Of a stretch of DNA of 64,000 nucleotides, positions 24,112 to 34,987 are shown piece after piece. This DNA comes from Mytilinidion resinicola (lineage: Eukaryota > Ascomycota > Dothideomycetes > Mytilinidiales > Mytilinidiaceae), in assembly GCF_010093595.1 (NCBI RefSeq), contig NW_022985445.1:186001-250000 (forward strand). Reading direction: 5' to 3'. A program made the translations under genes and the position numbers. How positions within the stretch are numbered: the stretch's first letter is position 1; every line of letters begins with the position of its first letter. The notes beneath the pieces were generated by a model, which saw nothing but the letters and a program-made list of their open reading frames with translations, was not told the DNA's origin and made no database searches.

Positions 24112-24544
24112 GCTTCTCATTCGGGCGTGGGATTTGTGACGATACTGCAATGAGAAAGGCAGTTGTTATCCGGGCACACTTGTGTGAGCATTCTCGCAGA
24201 CCAAGACACTTGTATTTCATTCCATGACTATTAAGCAAAGCGCAATGACACCATGATACTTCTTGCTTCTGTTTCTCTAAGCGAATCAATGCTAGTGCCT
24301 TGCTGGAGGTTAAATAAGAGTTTTCACCTTCTCTTCATGTGTTGCAAATTAGTTCGGTCTAGCTTGCTTCATGCGAAAGTGCTGTTGTCTTGTCGATTTC
24401 ATCACGTCACACTCAAGTTGGAGGTCATCGTGCACAGAAATGTCTGCCCAGTAACCCTTCATTTGTGTCTACTATGTAAACACACCAAGATATCCCTCCC
24501 CAGAGAAAGCTGGCCTCACACTGGAGGTGCCCTCAAGCCTCCAA

Positions 24545-25180
24545 TCAACCATCGTACTCATCGTCAGGCTCACCAAAATTGTCTCGACGATAGTAGTGGG
24601 TCCACTTCGAGGGCACCGGAATCGCCGGCGAAGCCTGGGCATTGGGCGCGACGGCTTGTTGAGATGAAGCCGTGGCCACGCCTGCACCAGAGCTGATACG
24701 CGCCGCATATTTTGCCCGGAGGGCGAGGAATCCAGGAAGCTCTCCCCTTTTACGGCCAGCGTTGTGCTGTGCTGAATGTGCTTGTTCCGAAATCGCCAGT
24801 GAAGCCTGGGCAACGGGCGCCACGGCTTGTTGAGATGAAGCCGTGGCCACGCCTGCACCAGAGCTTTTACGCGCCGCCACCTTCGCCTGGAGGGCTAGAA
24901 ATCCAGGGAGATGACGGCCAGTGTTGTGCTACGCTGAATGCGCTTCTTGCGACGCATGCGTTGTGTCTTTAGCCACAGTCGCCTTTTTGGCAGTTGTGAG
25001 CTGCGGTGTTGGGTTTGGTGTGCTTCCTGAGCCACTGAGCTGTTGTGTGCTTCCTGAGCCACCAAGCGTCTGTGCAGTTCCTGAGCCACTACGTGCAGGT
25101 GTTTGTGTGCTCCTTGAGCCACTGTTGTTGAGGGGATTCTGAGATCCACTATCGTATCCGGCGCGAAGCTTTACTCCTCC
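24545..25180 (-). pseudogene. Low-complexity Ser/Gly and Ala/Gln-rich frame with one stop
   Basis: A continuous minus-strand frame from 25180 to the TGA at 24545 is broken once, by TAG at 24931-24929. It starts with Ser-Gly repeats (GGSGS, LSGSGS). It then carries two imperfect copies of a 57-residue unit (171 bp period, at about 24960-24792 and 24791-24621) sharing SGAGVATASSQQAVAP and LPGFLALQAK, and ends DNFGEPDDEYDG. The second copy reads AHSAQHN where the first reads AHSA-stop-HN, so the stop is a simple CAG-to-TAG change. A TAG at 25183-25181 also fits as an intron acceptor. The piece could be a 3' exon of the zinc-finger-like gene upstream, since a phase-0 GT lies at 25426. Confidence 0.5.
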
Positions 25181-25411
25181 CTAGCCTCCAAAAGGACGTC
25201 ACAAAATGCCGAGGTATGAATATCACTTGTTCCCACATCTCAAATACGAATGACTTTACAGGCTATACAGTGAGATGAGTCAGACAGACCAATTTATTCA
25301 AGAGCTGGTGATCACAGTGCGACAGACGTACACGATCTATATAGAAGAGTCGGAACAGGATGCCCCAGAGGTTGTGGTCATGTCAATAAGTGATAGACAC
25401 AATATATGCTT

Positions 25412-26594
25412 TCACATTGCGATCACCTGTACCAATACGGACATTGAGAGCGTGAAAGAGGCGGGGTGGGTCAGATTGATGTTCCCATTCATCATAACCC
25501 CAACATTGACACGTCCTATGGACGCTTCTATCCCATTTTGAGGGCCTCCACCCCCCACTAGATCTGAGACAGATTGCCGACTACGTTGAGCAGAGGGGCG
25601 TCGAGTATCAGGCACCTCAGTAGATGTATGGTGAGACCCGTTTTCAGAGGCTGAGGCATCTAGATTGGCAACGTGCTGAGCGGTCTCATTGATATCTGCT
25701 TGGCTAATAGGCGCTCCAAGCCGATTCCGGGGGCCTTCATCTCGCGCTGCTATCTGGCATGGAATCTTTTTGACGATGGGCGCGTTCGCGGGCGCGTTCG
25801 CAGACGCAGTCGCAAGAGCTTCGATGTCGTCTTCTGAGAACGTCCGGGCAGCGCATTGGTCAAGGACGGCACTTGGTGTCAGCCGCTCGTTGTGGATGCG
25901 CTCCAGATGGCGCCGGAAGGCTTCTACACCGCCGAGAAAGTGCAGAGCGCGCTTTTGGCCTCTACCAACAGCGTTTTCTCCGCATTTGTAGCAGATCAAT
26001 TCGACGTGTGCGCCCGTTGATGTCCGAACGATGTTCCCAAAATCCGAAATATCGTACTTGTTGCTGCCTTCGGCCGGGGGTGGGAATGCGGAAACGGAGG
26101 TATCATTCGGGGCCAAGGCGGAAGGTCCAGCGACTGAGTTTGAGTCTGCGGTAATGCGCCCAGAGGTTGTTGAGGCTTTCGCGGTCTCCGTAACATCGCT
26201 GGGGGAGATGGATGCAGAGGGCACCTGAGCTTCAGCAATAAAAACCACGTTTGACGAGTCGACGTTGGTAAGATCGGGACCCCAATAGGGTTGGTATTTA
26301 ACAGAGTGATATGCCCCGAGGAGCGCCTTGCAGAGTTAGTGCTCTGTATATAGCATGAGCATAGGATCTTACAATTCTGAGTCTATTAATCCTCACAAGC
26401 TCATCCCGTAGTGTCCATGCCTGGTTTCTGAACGCTTCGACCTGGTGGTCAGCAAGGGAATGAGCGACTCTGTTTGCCATCCTAAGTTGGATAGCGGAGT
26501 GATGACCCGTAATCTGAGTTTCTTCCACCATCAACTTAGAATATTCGACCATGATGGCGCTCGGCGACTTGTAATTGCCGCCGGAGCCCTCCAT
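25412..26594 (-). CDS. Zinc-finger-like protein of unknown function (2 exons, about 378 aa)
   Basis: Exon 1 is 26594-26373, the intron 26372-26327 (46 bp, GTAAGA donor, CTAAC branch-like site, CAAG acceptor), exon 2 26326-25412. Joining gives ..NRLRI-ALLGAYHSVKYQPYWG.., smooth and in phase. The ATG at 26594 sits in GACCATGG, a strong context. In exon 2, CYKCGENA followed about 20 residues later by FRRHLERIH gives a C-X2-C..H-X4-H pattern, a possible degenerate C2H2 finger, near residues 185-220. The rest is Ser/Ala/Pro-rich and probably disordered. A nuclear role is a guess. The 3' end is uncertain because a splice donor (CAG-GTGATC) occurs five codons before the stop. Confidence 0.6.
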
Positions 26595-26821
26595 GGTCAC
26601 AAGGGGAGGCTTGGAAGCGTCCCTCAATATTCTGGACTTGAGGAAGGAAGGGAATAGACGAGGCAGAACTGTCGGAGCAGTTGGATGGTGTTGAGGATTG
26701 CTGACTTGAAAGAGGGATGTAATTGTGCGAGGTGGCAAGACCTGTGATGGTGAATAACGGACACATTGGTGCTTGACAGATGGGGAGGTGGGGCGAAGTG
26801 TCTTGGTGAATGTTGAACAAG

Positions 26822-27220
26822 CTAATAGGAACCAAACAAGACAAAGGGGGCGAAAGAACGATTGCTGTATGTAAGAAAATTTGCCACCGCGTATGACTGG
26901 CTAGACAATCCTTTGGAGATCAATAGTTCTCGATATAAATCGATCTGCTCCCTTGCATATATATTCCAAAGGCTTATCTGGCTGTGTAGCTTGCGAGGAC
27001 TGATGCTTTCCCAGAACCCACATCGGACCTCAATCACTTGATATGTATGTACGCGTCTCATCGTGCTTACCTTACAGTACCAGCCTCGGCCTAAGTTTTT
27101 CAGAGGAACGATTACGACGCGATATGCGAGCTTCAGTACTTGACCAAATCGTAATGAGGTATCGCTAGGAGAGGGCGGTAAGGGTGAATGTCGAGAAGCT
27201 TGCGAAGCGATACTACTCAA
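26822..27220 (-). other. Possible coding remnant, no start codon
   Basis: An open frame on the minus strand includes protein-like phrases (SLRFGQVLKLAYRVVIVPLK, then EQIDLYRELLISKGL) but has no in-frame ATG near its start (the frame opens with TTG). A GTAAGC site after GRGWYCK suggests a possible intron. I cannot place it in a family. Confidence 0.25.
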
Positions 27221-28780
27221 GGCAAAGGTATCTTAGAAGTCGGCACGATAACGGGTATAAGCAGCTAGAATGCTGTTCGGTGATTGACTTGCGGCTACGT
27301 CGTGAGGTAAGACTTGGGGCACGTCTATATCCTAAGCAACCAGTTTGCTCCTTCACATTGAAAATGAGTTAGACCAAAGTTCGAGTCAGCTTGTCAAGAT
27401 CCACGAGGATACATTTTTTTGCTCTCAGACTTTTGGCCGCTACGAACGCAACATTGTAGATTCTGTGTAGCGGCATTGCTGATCTCTGGCTTCATACACG
27501 TCGTTCTCAGTCCAACTTACAGCCTGATTCTTTTTCAAGAACCTTTACTTCGCATCTGTGAGTGAAAGACATGAAAAAGCAAGAAGATGCTACTAAAGTG
27601 AGACAAACTAAGAGGTCAATGAATAAGAGGCCGGCAAGTAATCAGCAAAAGAAAAAGGCAAAATTTGAGTCTAGGAGCACAGACTTGTAGATAGCGCGGA
27701 CTTGACCTACACATAATTGAAAATGTCCTGCATTCCCAATCACAACCCCTGGAAGCAGGGGCCGTTACTGCCTTTGCCCCGTTGGTCGAGTCGGTTGCCG
27801 CTACTGTGCACTTCTCTTGAAGTGTAATCTCGCTAGTCCCTTCCACTCAGCTGCACCTTCGGGCTAAGTGTTCGCTTTCCCCTTACAGGCGTTGTCTTCT
27901 CTCCTCGAGCTCTGCTACAGCGCTCAGTTGCCCCCTAGACCGGACATCATTCAACATTGGGTCAGTTGACGGATCAACTGTCCTTACTATCATTTCTCGA
28001 ATTCTTTTTTCACTTTTTCTTTTTACGTAATCACGTGACCACCGTGTGATCATCATGTGTGCGCCCCGATCGCTCAGAGGCTGCATGCGTGTCTACGGCC
28101 TACCTACTCACTCAGGTTCCTTCACCCCTTGAGATTGTTCGTCGTTAAGACAACGTGAGTATTGCAGCATCGTCCGACCTTGGGAACCGCTAATAATGCC
28201 AGCGTCACCCATGGCCAGGAGTACGAATGCATACACTTCAACTTCGCCGGATTAAATACCACCGTTAACCATAAACCCCGCACACTCACTCTACTAAATT
28301 TTTCGAAGAGATCCTGAAAAAAGGAAATAGACCTCAAAATCCGTCCTTTCAATCTATTTTCAGCGGCGCGGCACGCTCCGGCTCCGACCCAGACTTTATA
28401 TATAAGTCACGTAAAACCGGAACCATGGAACCATGATACACCACAACACCAGCCACGTTTCGTTCAGAGCGAGATTCATGGAACCATGAATAGAGTCGGA
28501 GGTGGCAGGAATATAAAATGAGACCTCACACGCCACATAAATTTCTTTCTGCACACTCTACGATAATACTTCCTTTCTCACACCACGCTCTTACTCTTAA
28601 CTTTCTTAATACCTTTTTATTTTACCTTTTAATAACCCCCAGAAAGGAACTTCCTCGAAGTGTACTCTTTCATTTTCCATGGGAGAGAAGAGAGAAACGC
28701 TTCTCCAGTTATCGCGCTCCTTTGATCACTACCTTTTTTTCTTTTACTAACCTTTCAAACGACCATACCTCGCCGGCCCG
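27221..28780. other. Intergenic region before the coiled-coil gene
   Basis: No supported gene. A CACGTG E-box-type site lies at 28032-28037. A palindromic TTCATGG-AA-CCATGAA sits at 28475-28490, and a related GGAACCATGGAACCATG stands about 55 bp upstream. The last 250 bp before 28781 are T/C-rich, as in fungal promoters and leaders. These short sites have no proven role. Confidence 0.4.
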
Positions 28781-31700
28781 ATGGACCTCGAGCTTTCAGA
28801 AGAGCAAAACTTCCTCTTCGAGTCACAGAAAATGGCAAAACCATCCAAAAAGACTCAGGTGGCATCCGCATCCGACTCGACAGAGGCCACTACAGCATCA
28901 ACCCCATTGACCGCATCCAGAGACACGACTTCAACGTCCCTCGACTCAAACTTCGCCCCCACAAATTTAGGTGAGCCGCTCCAAAGCAGCGAGGGAGCTG
29001 AAGCACTGACAGAGCCTATGGACCAACTTATTAATGCAGTGGAAAATGAGAGGGAGAAGCTAGAGGCCACGGTGGCCAAGTTCGGGTCTCAACGCACGGA
29101 TGAAGTAGCTGACAAGAAAGTCGCTGAGCTCGAGCGAGAGGGTGTAGAGCTTGCGGCTTTAGAAGAAGATATACGAAGAGGGCTCGAGAAAAAACAGCGC
29201 GAGGACGAGGACGTTCCATCCCCACCAATCGCACAAACACCACCCATAGCACTACCGACTGACAATGCCTCAGCAAGCACAGAGGTCGAATCCACGACCC
29301 CCAACACCTTGCTTTCGTCTACCCCAATTGCACCTCCAACGAATCTCTTCGAACCCCAGAACCCCGTCGCAACCGAACTCCTTCGCAACGGCTCGCAGCT
29401 CGTCTTTTACCCTGGCGAATTGCGTCCCCTCGTGACGCCGAGTTACGCCCAGAGCATGCTTATCCAAGATCGAAAGGACACGAGCCTGGACCTGAACATG
29501 TGCGCAGACGTAATCAGGGATTACTGGGCTATGCTACAACGCAACCCGAAAGGATCAAATGCAGAAGCTGTGGCCGTGCAGAAGCTTGCGGCATGGTCTA
29601 AGATCTTGATTGGTGAGGTGGAGGAGCTCAGTGATCAGCGGGGCGAGGACTGGGAGAAGCGTTGGACGGCGGCGAATGCGGGGGTGGCTAAGAAGAAGGC
29701 GGCGAAGGAAGGCGTCGACGAAAAACCAGTGGCACAGTTCGTAATTGGCGACATGAGCGCGGAGAATATTAAGAAAATTGTACAAGAGGAGCTGGCTGAG
29801 CAAAAGGCAGAAAAGACTGTCGATTCGAAGACGGAAGAGCGCCAGATCTTGCCCCCGGAACTCCAGCAACTGATTAGACCCGAGACTATCATGAAGTTGA
29901 CTCATATCCCGCCATACGACAAGCTCGATACCCAGCTTGAAATTGCTGATCTGTGGAAACACCTCCGAACAGAGCCAAAAGATTCCCCATTCTACATCAT
30001 GGCCTATGACACTCTCGTTCACTGGACGCACTACCTTGAAGAATCGGAGCGATGGGCAGTGCAGCAGAACACCGCTCAACAAGCACCACAGCCTTCGCAA
30101 GTAGCAGAACCCATTCCAAGTGGCCAAACTCCCGCACCCACCATTCGTCTGCCAGACCCTGGTCTCTACCACCTCATCCGACCCGAAGAAATCCTCAGCC
30201 TCCCGCTTCCCGATGAAGACAAAGCCCGCTATCACGGCGAGGCCTCCGCCCTGTGGAGCAAGTTAAAGACACACGAGAAAGGCACAGCGCCAGAAACTAG
30301 TGCCCGCGATAGTCTTACCAAACTTACGTCGAAAGTTAGGGAAGCCGCGCGCGAGCATCAACGCCAGCAGCCGGCACCGCAGCAACCACCAGGCGGGTAT
30401 ACCAAAGGAAAACCTGTGACTTTGGCCGAGGTGGAAGAGGGGCGGAACGCGGACAACAGTATCAATGAACCACATCGGTCTGCGAAAGGGCGTACCTTTG
30501 GTGAAATTGCGGTTAGCGAATTTTCAACGCCTCGGCCTCAACAGGTGGGCACCTGGACTGGGTTCAATAAGAAGACGAGGACCCAGCAAGCATACAATCC
30601 GGCAAACGAGCTCCCGATGCACCACCACAGCGGCTTTCCGGTGTGTTCGTGCCCGGTGTGTGTACGTGCCGCTGGTCTGCAGCTCCCACCACCGATGTAC
30701 TCCGACACAAACTCGTACCCGATGCCGTACACAAACTCGCCCCTGCCCCAGTACGACTCGTACAAGGGCCCGTGCACGTTTCGGTATGAAGACTTGTACC
30801 CGATTCCGATCCCGTATGAAGACGAGTACTCGATCCCGATCCCGTATAAAGATGAGTACCCGATCCCGTATGAAGACGTGTACACAATCCCGTACAAGGT
30901 TCGGCGTAATGGGCCAGCAACATTTCCACTCACTTCTCTTCCGGAATGGGACCCCCTCGGGCCAAATGAACCCCCGCAATATGAGCAAGTGAAGAGTGTG
31001 TCTCCGCCTGTTGCGGCTTCTGCAGTCAAGCCAGATCCCAAGCAGGAGTTGACCCCTCCCCAGAATTTATTCCCGAACAAGAAGCAAACCATACCCCAGG
31101 AGCCCAAGGTCGATCAGAAGCCGACAACCAAGCAAGAGTCGACCACGAAGCAACAGTCCACCGACACGACCCAGAACACCGAGACGCAATTCACTAAAAA
31201 CGTCGCCTCTGTCCTCGCCCGCTTCCCCGAACCCACCACTCTAGCCGAGCTGCTCGTCAAGCGCGAGGAAAAACTCCACTCCTTCAAGAAAGACAGCGTG
31301 AAGGCCTGCACGACCCTCACGGACGTAATCAGCCAGAAGGACCAAAAGATCGAGACCTTCACGGAGCTCCTCCAGCAGAAGGACAAGAGGATCGAACAGC
31401 TAGAGGCTGACAACGAGACGGGGAAGAAACGCCACGAGTTCCAGCTCGCCAACCGCGAGGAGATCAAGGAGGATCAGCAGGCCGAGATCGAGGCGCTCAA
31501 AGTCCCGAACCAGGAAAGGATGACTGACAGGGAGCTGGAAATGCTGCGCGAAGTCGCTGGCGTTAGGGAGGAGAGCGAGAAGTTGCGGGCGGAGAAAGAG
31601 AACTTGCAGGCTGAGAATGAGGAGTTGAGAGTTGAGAAACAGAGCTTGCAGGCCGAAAACGCGAGGTTGTGGGGTGAGAAAGAGAACTTGCAAGTCGGAA

Positions 31701-34312
31701 ACGAGATGTTGCAGGCCGAAGGCGAGAGCTTGCGCGCGGAGAAAGAGGCCTTGCGAGCTGACGCCGAGGCCTTGCGTGCTCGGTACCAGAACTCGCAGGC
31801 CGAGATCAAACACCTGCGCGACACCACAATCCGCAATATCAAGAAGAAGGGCGTAAGGCCGGAGCACTTGTTCCCCGAGCTGCAACAGCTCTTTAAGGAT
31901 GCTATCGAGGAAAATATCCGCACAGAGAACGAGCGCTTGAAAGATCATTTTGGCAAATTGACCGCCGACAACGAGAGCTTGAAAGACAAGGTCAAACGGT
32001 TGACGGGTGTCCGGAAGCGGTATGCGCGCCATATCGATGGATTGCACTCGCAGCGCTTGGCGCACGGGACTTCGAAAGCAAAGGTCGACAACACGCGAAC
32101 CAATCTCGAGGACTCGAAAGCCATAAAGCCAGAGGTCTTGTCGGATAAGGAACCGGACGTCGAAATAGCCCCCAAGGATACCGCCGGAGAAGAACCAAAT
32201 GAGGATCAAGAGAATGGGCAAGGATCAGAAGCCTTCCCCTCCCTGCTCAAGGGGCAGAACGAGCGCCAACGCAACGAGCTCGATGACTTGTCCTCTTTGA
32301 TCAAAAAGTTCCGAGTCGAGGAGGAGAAGGCCCTATTAGGATGCAAGAGCTGCGAAAAGGTTACCCCCGAGCGCGAGACCGACCGCGAATATGGGAAGAC
32401 CATGAAAGCAAAAGGCACGGAGCTGGAGAAGCGATTGATGACACAGTCCGAGAAGATCAAGGAGTTTAAGAAGGCCTTCGCTGAGAGCCATTTCCCCGAA
32501 ATTGGCAATCGAATTACTGTCGATCAGCTCGATGCGCTCGAAAATAACACGATCCTCGACAGGGCGGCCGAGGCCCGCAAAGCCATTGAGAGCCTGAAGA
32601 GCGAGAACCGACGTCTCAAGGAAGCTAGCGAGAAGAATGCCATAGCGTACAATCGGATTTTCCAGCAGCTCGCCAAACTGCAGACCGCCCAGACCGACTT
32701 GGACGACTTGAGAAAAATCTACAGCGAGACGTTCGCCGAATTGGAGACCGCCCAAAAGTCCTTAGCTGAGTTGAGAGAATCGTCTAACCAAGCCACTCTC
32801 GACTTTGACTCCGCCCGGAGAGAAGCCCAAGAGCTCCAGAATGCTCTTCAAGACAGTCAAGCTGCACTGGATCTGTTGGCAGCTGAGCATGAACGTGTCT
32901 GGGATAAGATCCACGGCGAAGAAGACAGACTGGCTGACGTTGAAGATGCAAAGCAGGAGCTCGTAGCTATGAACGAGAAGCTGAAGGCTGATTCCGAGAA
33001 CCTCAAAGCCGATTTGGAATTGGCTCAGAAGCAATTCCTGCAGCAGGGAAACAACCTGACCTCCGTCATCCGTCCCAATGCAAATTTGGAGGACGAGAAG
33101 AGAAGCCTGACGGCCGATGTCAACAAACTCACAATGGAACTCCAATCAGCTCAGTCGCAGCTTGGTCAACCAAAAGGCAATTTGGACTCGACCGAGAAGG
33201 AAAATCAGGAGCTTACGGCCAAGAATGAGCAACTGACGACCAATGTCGACGACCTCGACCGCGAGTTGGTAACATCCCGCCACAAGCTCCGCCAACAAGC
33301 AGACCAGTTATCTTCGATCGTCGATCAAAATGTACTTTTGGGCGACGAGAAACACCAGCTTACTACCGATCTCGAGGATATGACTGCCAAAATCGAAGGA
33401 GCCCACCAGCAACTGCGCGACCTCATACGCAAAGGGGACCTGTCCGAGCAGAATATCCGACGCCTGACCGCCGAAAAGGAGCAGCTCACGGGTGAAATCA
33501 AGAACCTCGCCATGGAACTCGACTCCGCTTGGAAACAGAGCGCTGAGCGGGTCGCGCACCTGAACAACGTTCTTCACGAGTCCCAGAGAGTGAGTGCGCA
33601 GCTGGCGACCGAGCACGAGCAGCTCAAGACGAAGCATAAGATTCTCGAGGCCGAGCACAAGAGGTATGGTGGAACCATGGAGCAGCAGGCGAGCGAAATC
33701 AGACAACTGAAGGACGATTACTCCGCTGCCTCCCGAGCAGCGACGACACTGCAGCATCAAAACAGCGAACGGCTCGAGAGCTTCCAGCGCCTCAGCGGTC
33801 AAGTTTCCGAGCTCAGGGCCGCACACGAGCTGGCTGGTAAAACGGTCCGGGGACTGATGGCCGAAAATGAAAACCTGAAGGCAGAGTACAAGGACGCGTG
33901 CGAATGCCTACATGTCGAGGAACAGAGCTCTGCCAAGTGGCAAGAGAAGGCGTCCAGGTTGGCCGAAATCGAGAAAGAGAGAGACCATGTCATAATTGAA
34001 GCTCAGGATTTCAAAGCCAGAATTGTAGCTGAACTTCAAGAATCCAAAGCCGAATTAGAAGCTGAGGTCTCTGCGAAAGCTCTGGCGGAAGCTAAAATTG
34101 TGGAGTTGCAAGGCGCTTTGGACAATGAGCGCAAGAACAACGACGATCTGAAGGCGCAGACTGAATCTCTCCAGGCTTGGCTAGATCATGCGGCGGAGGA
34201 GAGTTCGAAGACGGGAACGTGGGATGAGGCTGCTGAGGTCGAGGATGAAGAGTGGGTGCAGCTTTCTGCGGAAGAGCAGCAGCGTCCGGAATATACTGAT
34301 TGGCGTCCATAG
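28781..34312 (+). CDS. Giant coiled-coil protein with Tyr/Pro repeats (1843 aa)
   Basis: A single uninterrupted 5.5-kb exon. Three related helical segments of about 65-75 residues lie near 214-290, 363-425 and 463-530; the last two both start LIRPE and share LW-LRT/LKT phrases. A CSCPVC pair is near residue 625. A Tyr/Pro/Asp/Glu repeat (YEDEYSIPIPYKDEYPIPYE) spans about 668-706. From about 806 to 1806 it is almost continuous heptad coiled coil rich in E, K, Q and L, including an ENLQAENEELR-type run near 940-1000. No transmembrane segment or motor domain is seen. A cytoskeletal, septal or scaffolding role is plausible by shape only. ATG 28831 (GAAAATGG) has better context than 28781, giving 1826 aa. 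Confidence 0.85.
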   Translation: MDLELSEEQNFLFESQKMAKPSKKTQVASASDSTEATTASTPLTASRDTTSTSLDSNFAPTNLGEPLQSSEGAEALTEPMDQLINAVENEREKLEATVAKFGSQRTDEVADKKVAELEREGVELAALEEDIRRGLEKKQREDEDVPSPPIAQTPPIALPTDNASASTEVESTTPNTLLSSTPIAPPTNLFEPQNPVATELLRNGSQLVFYPGELRPLVTPSYAQSMLIQDRKDTSLDLNMCADVIRDYWAMLQRNPKGSNAEAVAVQKLAAWSKILIGEVEELSDQRGEDWEKRWTAANAGVAKKKAAKEGVDEKPVAQFVIGDMSAENIKKIVQEELAEQKAEKTVDSKTEERQILPPELQQLIRPETIMKLTHIPPYDKLDTQLEIADLWKHLRTEPKDSPFYIMAYDTLVHWTHYLEESERWAVQQNTAQQAPQPSQVAEPIPSGQTPAPTIRLPDPGLYHLIRPEEILSLPLPDEDKARYHGEASALWSKLKTHEKGTAPETSARDSLTKLTSKVREAAREHQRQQPAPQQPPGGYTKGKPVTLAEVEEGRNADNSINEPHRSAKGRTFGEIAVSEFSTPRPQQVGTWTGFNKKTRTQQAYNPANELPMHHHSGFPVCSCPVCVRAAGLQLPPPMYSDTNSYPMPYTNSPLPQYDSYKGPCTFRYEDLYPIPIPYEDEYSIPIPYKDEYPIPYEDVYTIPYKVRRNGPATFPLTSLPEWDPLGPNEPPQYEQVKSVSPPVAASAVKPDPKQELTPPQNLFPNKKQTIPQEPKVDQKPTTKQESTTKQQSTDTTQNTETQFTKNVASVLARFPEPTTLAELLVKREEKLHSFKKDSVKACTTLTDVISQKDQKIETFTELLQQKDKRIEQLEADNETGKKRHEFQLANREEIKEDQQAEIEALKVPNQERMTDRELEMLREVAGVREESEKLRAEKENLQAENEELRVEKQSLQAENARLWGEKENLQVGNEMLQAEGESLRAEKEALRADAEALRARYQNSQAEIKHLRDTTIRNIKKKGVRPEHLFPELQQLFKDAIEENIRTENERLKDHFGKLTADNESLKDKVKRLTGVRKRYARHIDGLHSQRLAHGTSKAKVDNTRTNLEDSKAIKPEVLSDKEPDVEIAPKDTAGEEPNEDQENGQGSEAFPSLLKGQNERQRNELDDLSSLIKKFRVEEEKALLGCKSCEKVTPERETDREYGKTMKAKGTELEKRLMTQSEKIKEFKKAFAESHFPEIGNRITVDQLDALENNTILDRAAEARKAIESLKSENRRLKEASEKNAIAYNRIFQQLAKLQTAQTDLDDLRKIYSETFAELETAQKSLAELRESSNQATLDFDSARREAQELQNALQDSQAALDLLAAEHERVWDKIHGEEDRLADVEDAKQELVAMNEKLKADSENLKADLELAQKQFLQQGNNLTSVIRPNANLEDEKRSLTADVNKLTMELQSAQSQLGQPKGNLDSTEKENQELTAKNEQLTTNVDDLDRELVTSRHKLRQQADQLSSIVDQNVLLGDEKHQLTTDLEDMTAKIEGAHQQLRDLIRKGDLSEQNIRRLTAEKEQLTGEIKNLAMELDSAWKQSAERVAHLNNVLHESQRVSAQLATEHEQLKTKHKILEAEHKRYGGTMEQQASEIRQLKDDYSAASRAATTLQHQNSERLESFQRLSGQVSELRAAHELAGKTVRGLMAENENLKAEYKDACECLHVEEQSSAKWQEKASRLAEIEKERDHVIIEAQDFKARIVAELQESKAELEAEVSAKALAEAKIVELQGALDNERKNNDDLKAQTESLQAWLDHAAEESSKTGTWDEAAEVEDEEWVQLSAEEQQRPEYTDWRP

Positions 34313-34987
34313 TGGAGTTCGGGCTGGAAATTTTGATGCATTTGTTGGTGTTGGTGCTATATGAAGGTTGCGTTCTTGCCTGGGGCTGGATTGGAAAAGA
34401 GTGGCAGATATGGGAGGAGTAATAACCGTCTTGAGAGCTGTCGTAGTTTTAAAATAAAAAATATATACCTTTGGTATCCGGTTTCCTGTGACTATGGTAC
34501 TGGGTCATAAGTTTGGGCATACGGATATATCACTGCTCCGGCTCCAATAGTGCTAGACGCCACTGTAAGGAGTACTCCAGCTAGCAGGTATCGACTTCGT
34601 CAAAGGGTAGGCTAACTTCCACCCCACTTTACATCGTGATTGGAGTTGAGAGTCTATCGGGTACCCCATACAGTTGCAAAGCGTGCCCAAGCGTATGACA
34701 ATTAAATAAGTTGGACTGGGATGATGGTGATGCCGCATTTGATTTCGCATACCTCTTACACTGATATTGTTATGTACCTTTGGGGTCTAATACGTACCTC
34801 GAGACTGACTCGTGCTTATTTTCGACGACGATCTATGACCTCGCGCATCCCAGTCGTACTTCTGCGCTCATCTTCGAAAGACGAAGCATATCCATACATC
34901 TGTGTCGGGATGAAGATGTATCTTAGGTTTCCGTCCAGCCCACACCAACCTCGCGTTATATCCATAATATGCACAACCCCCGCGCTA
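34313..34987. other. Intergenic between convergent coiled-coil and ILM1 genes
   Basis: This holds the 3' ends of two convergent genes. I see no coding frame, repeat or RNA gene in it. An AT-rich stretch AAAATAAAAAATATATA near 34450 could serve polyadenylation. Confidence 0.5.

Noticed and set aside
25275..25541. 88-codon plus-strand ORF
   Set aside because: It is mostly antisense to the coding end of the zinc-finger-like gene, and no family is recognisable.
29555..33826. Many long antisense ORFs (up to 273 codons) opposite the coiled-coil gene
   Set aside because: A reading frame rich in GAG, AAG and CAG codons rarely gives antisense stops; the translations are Leu/Phe-rich shadows.
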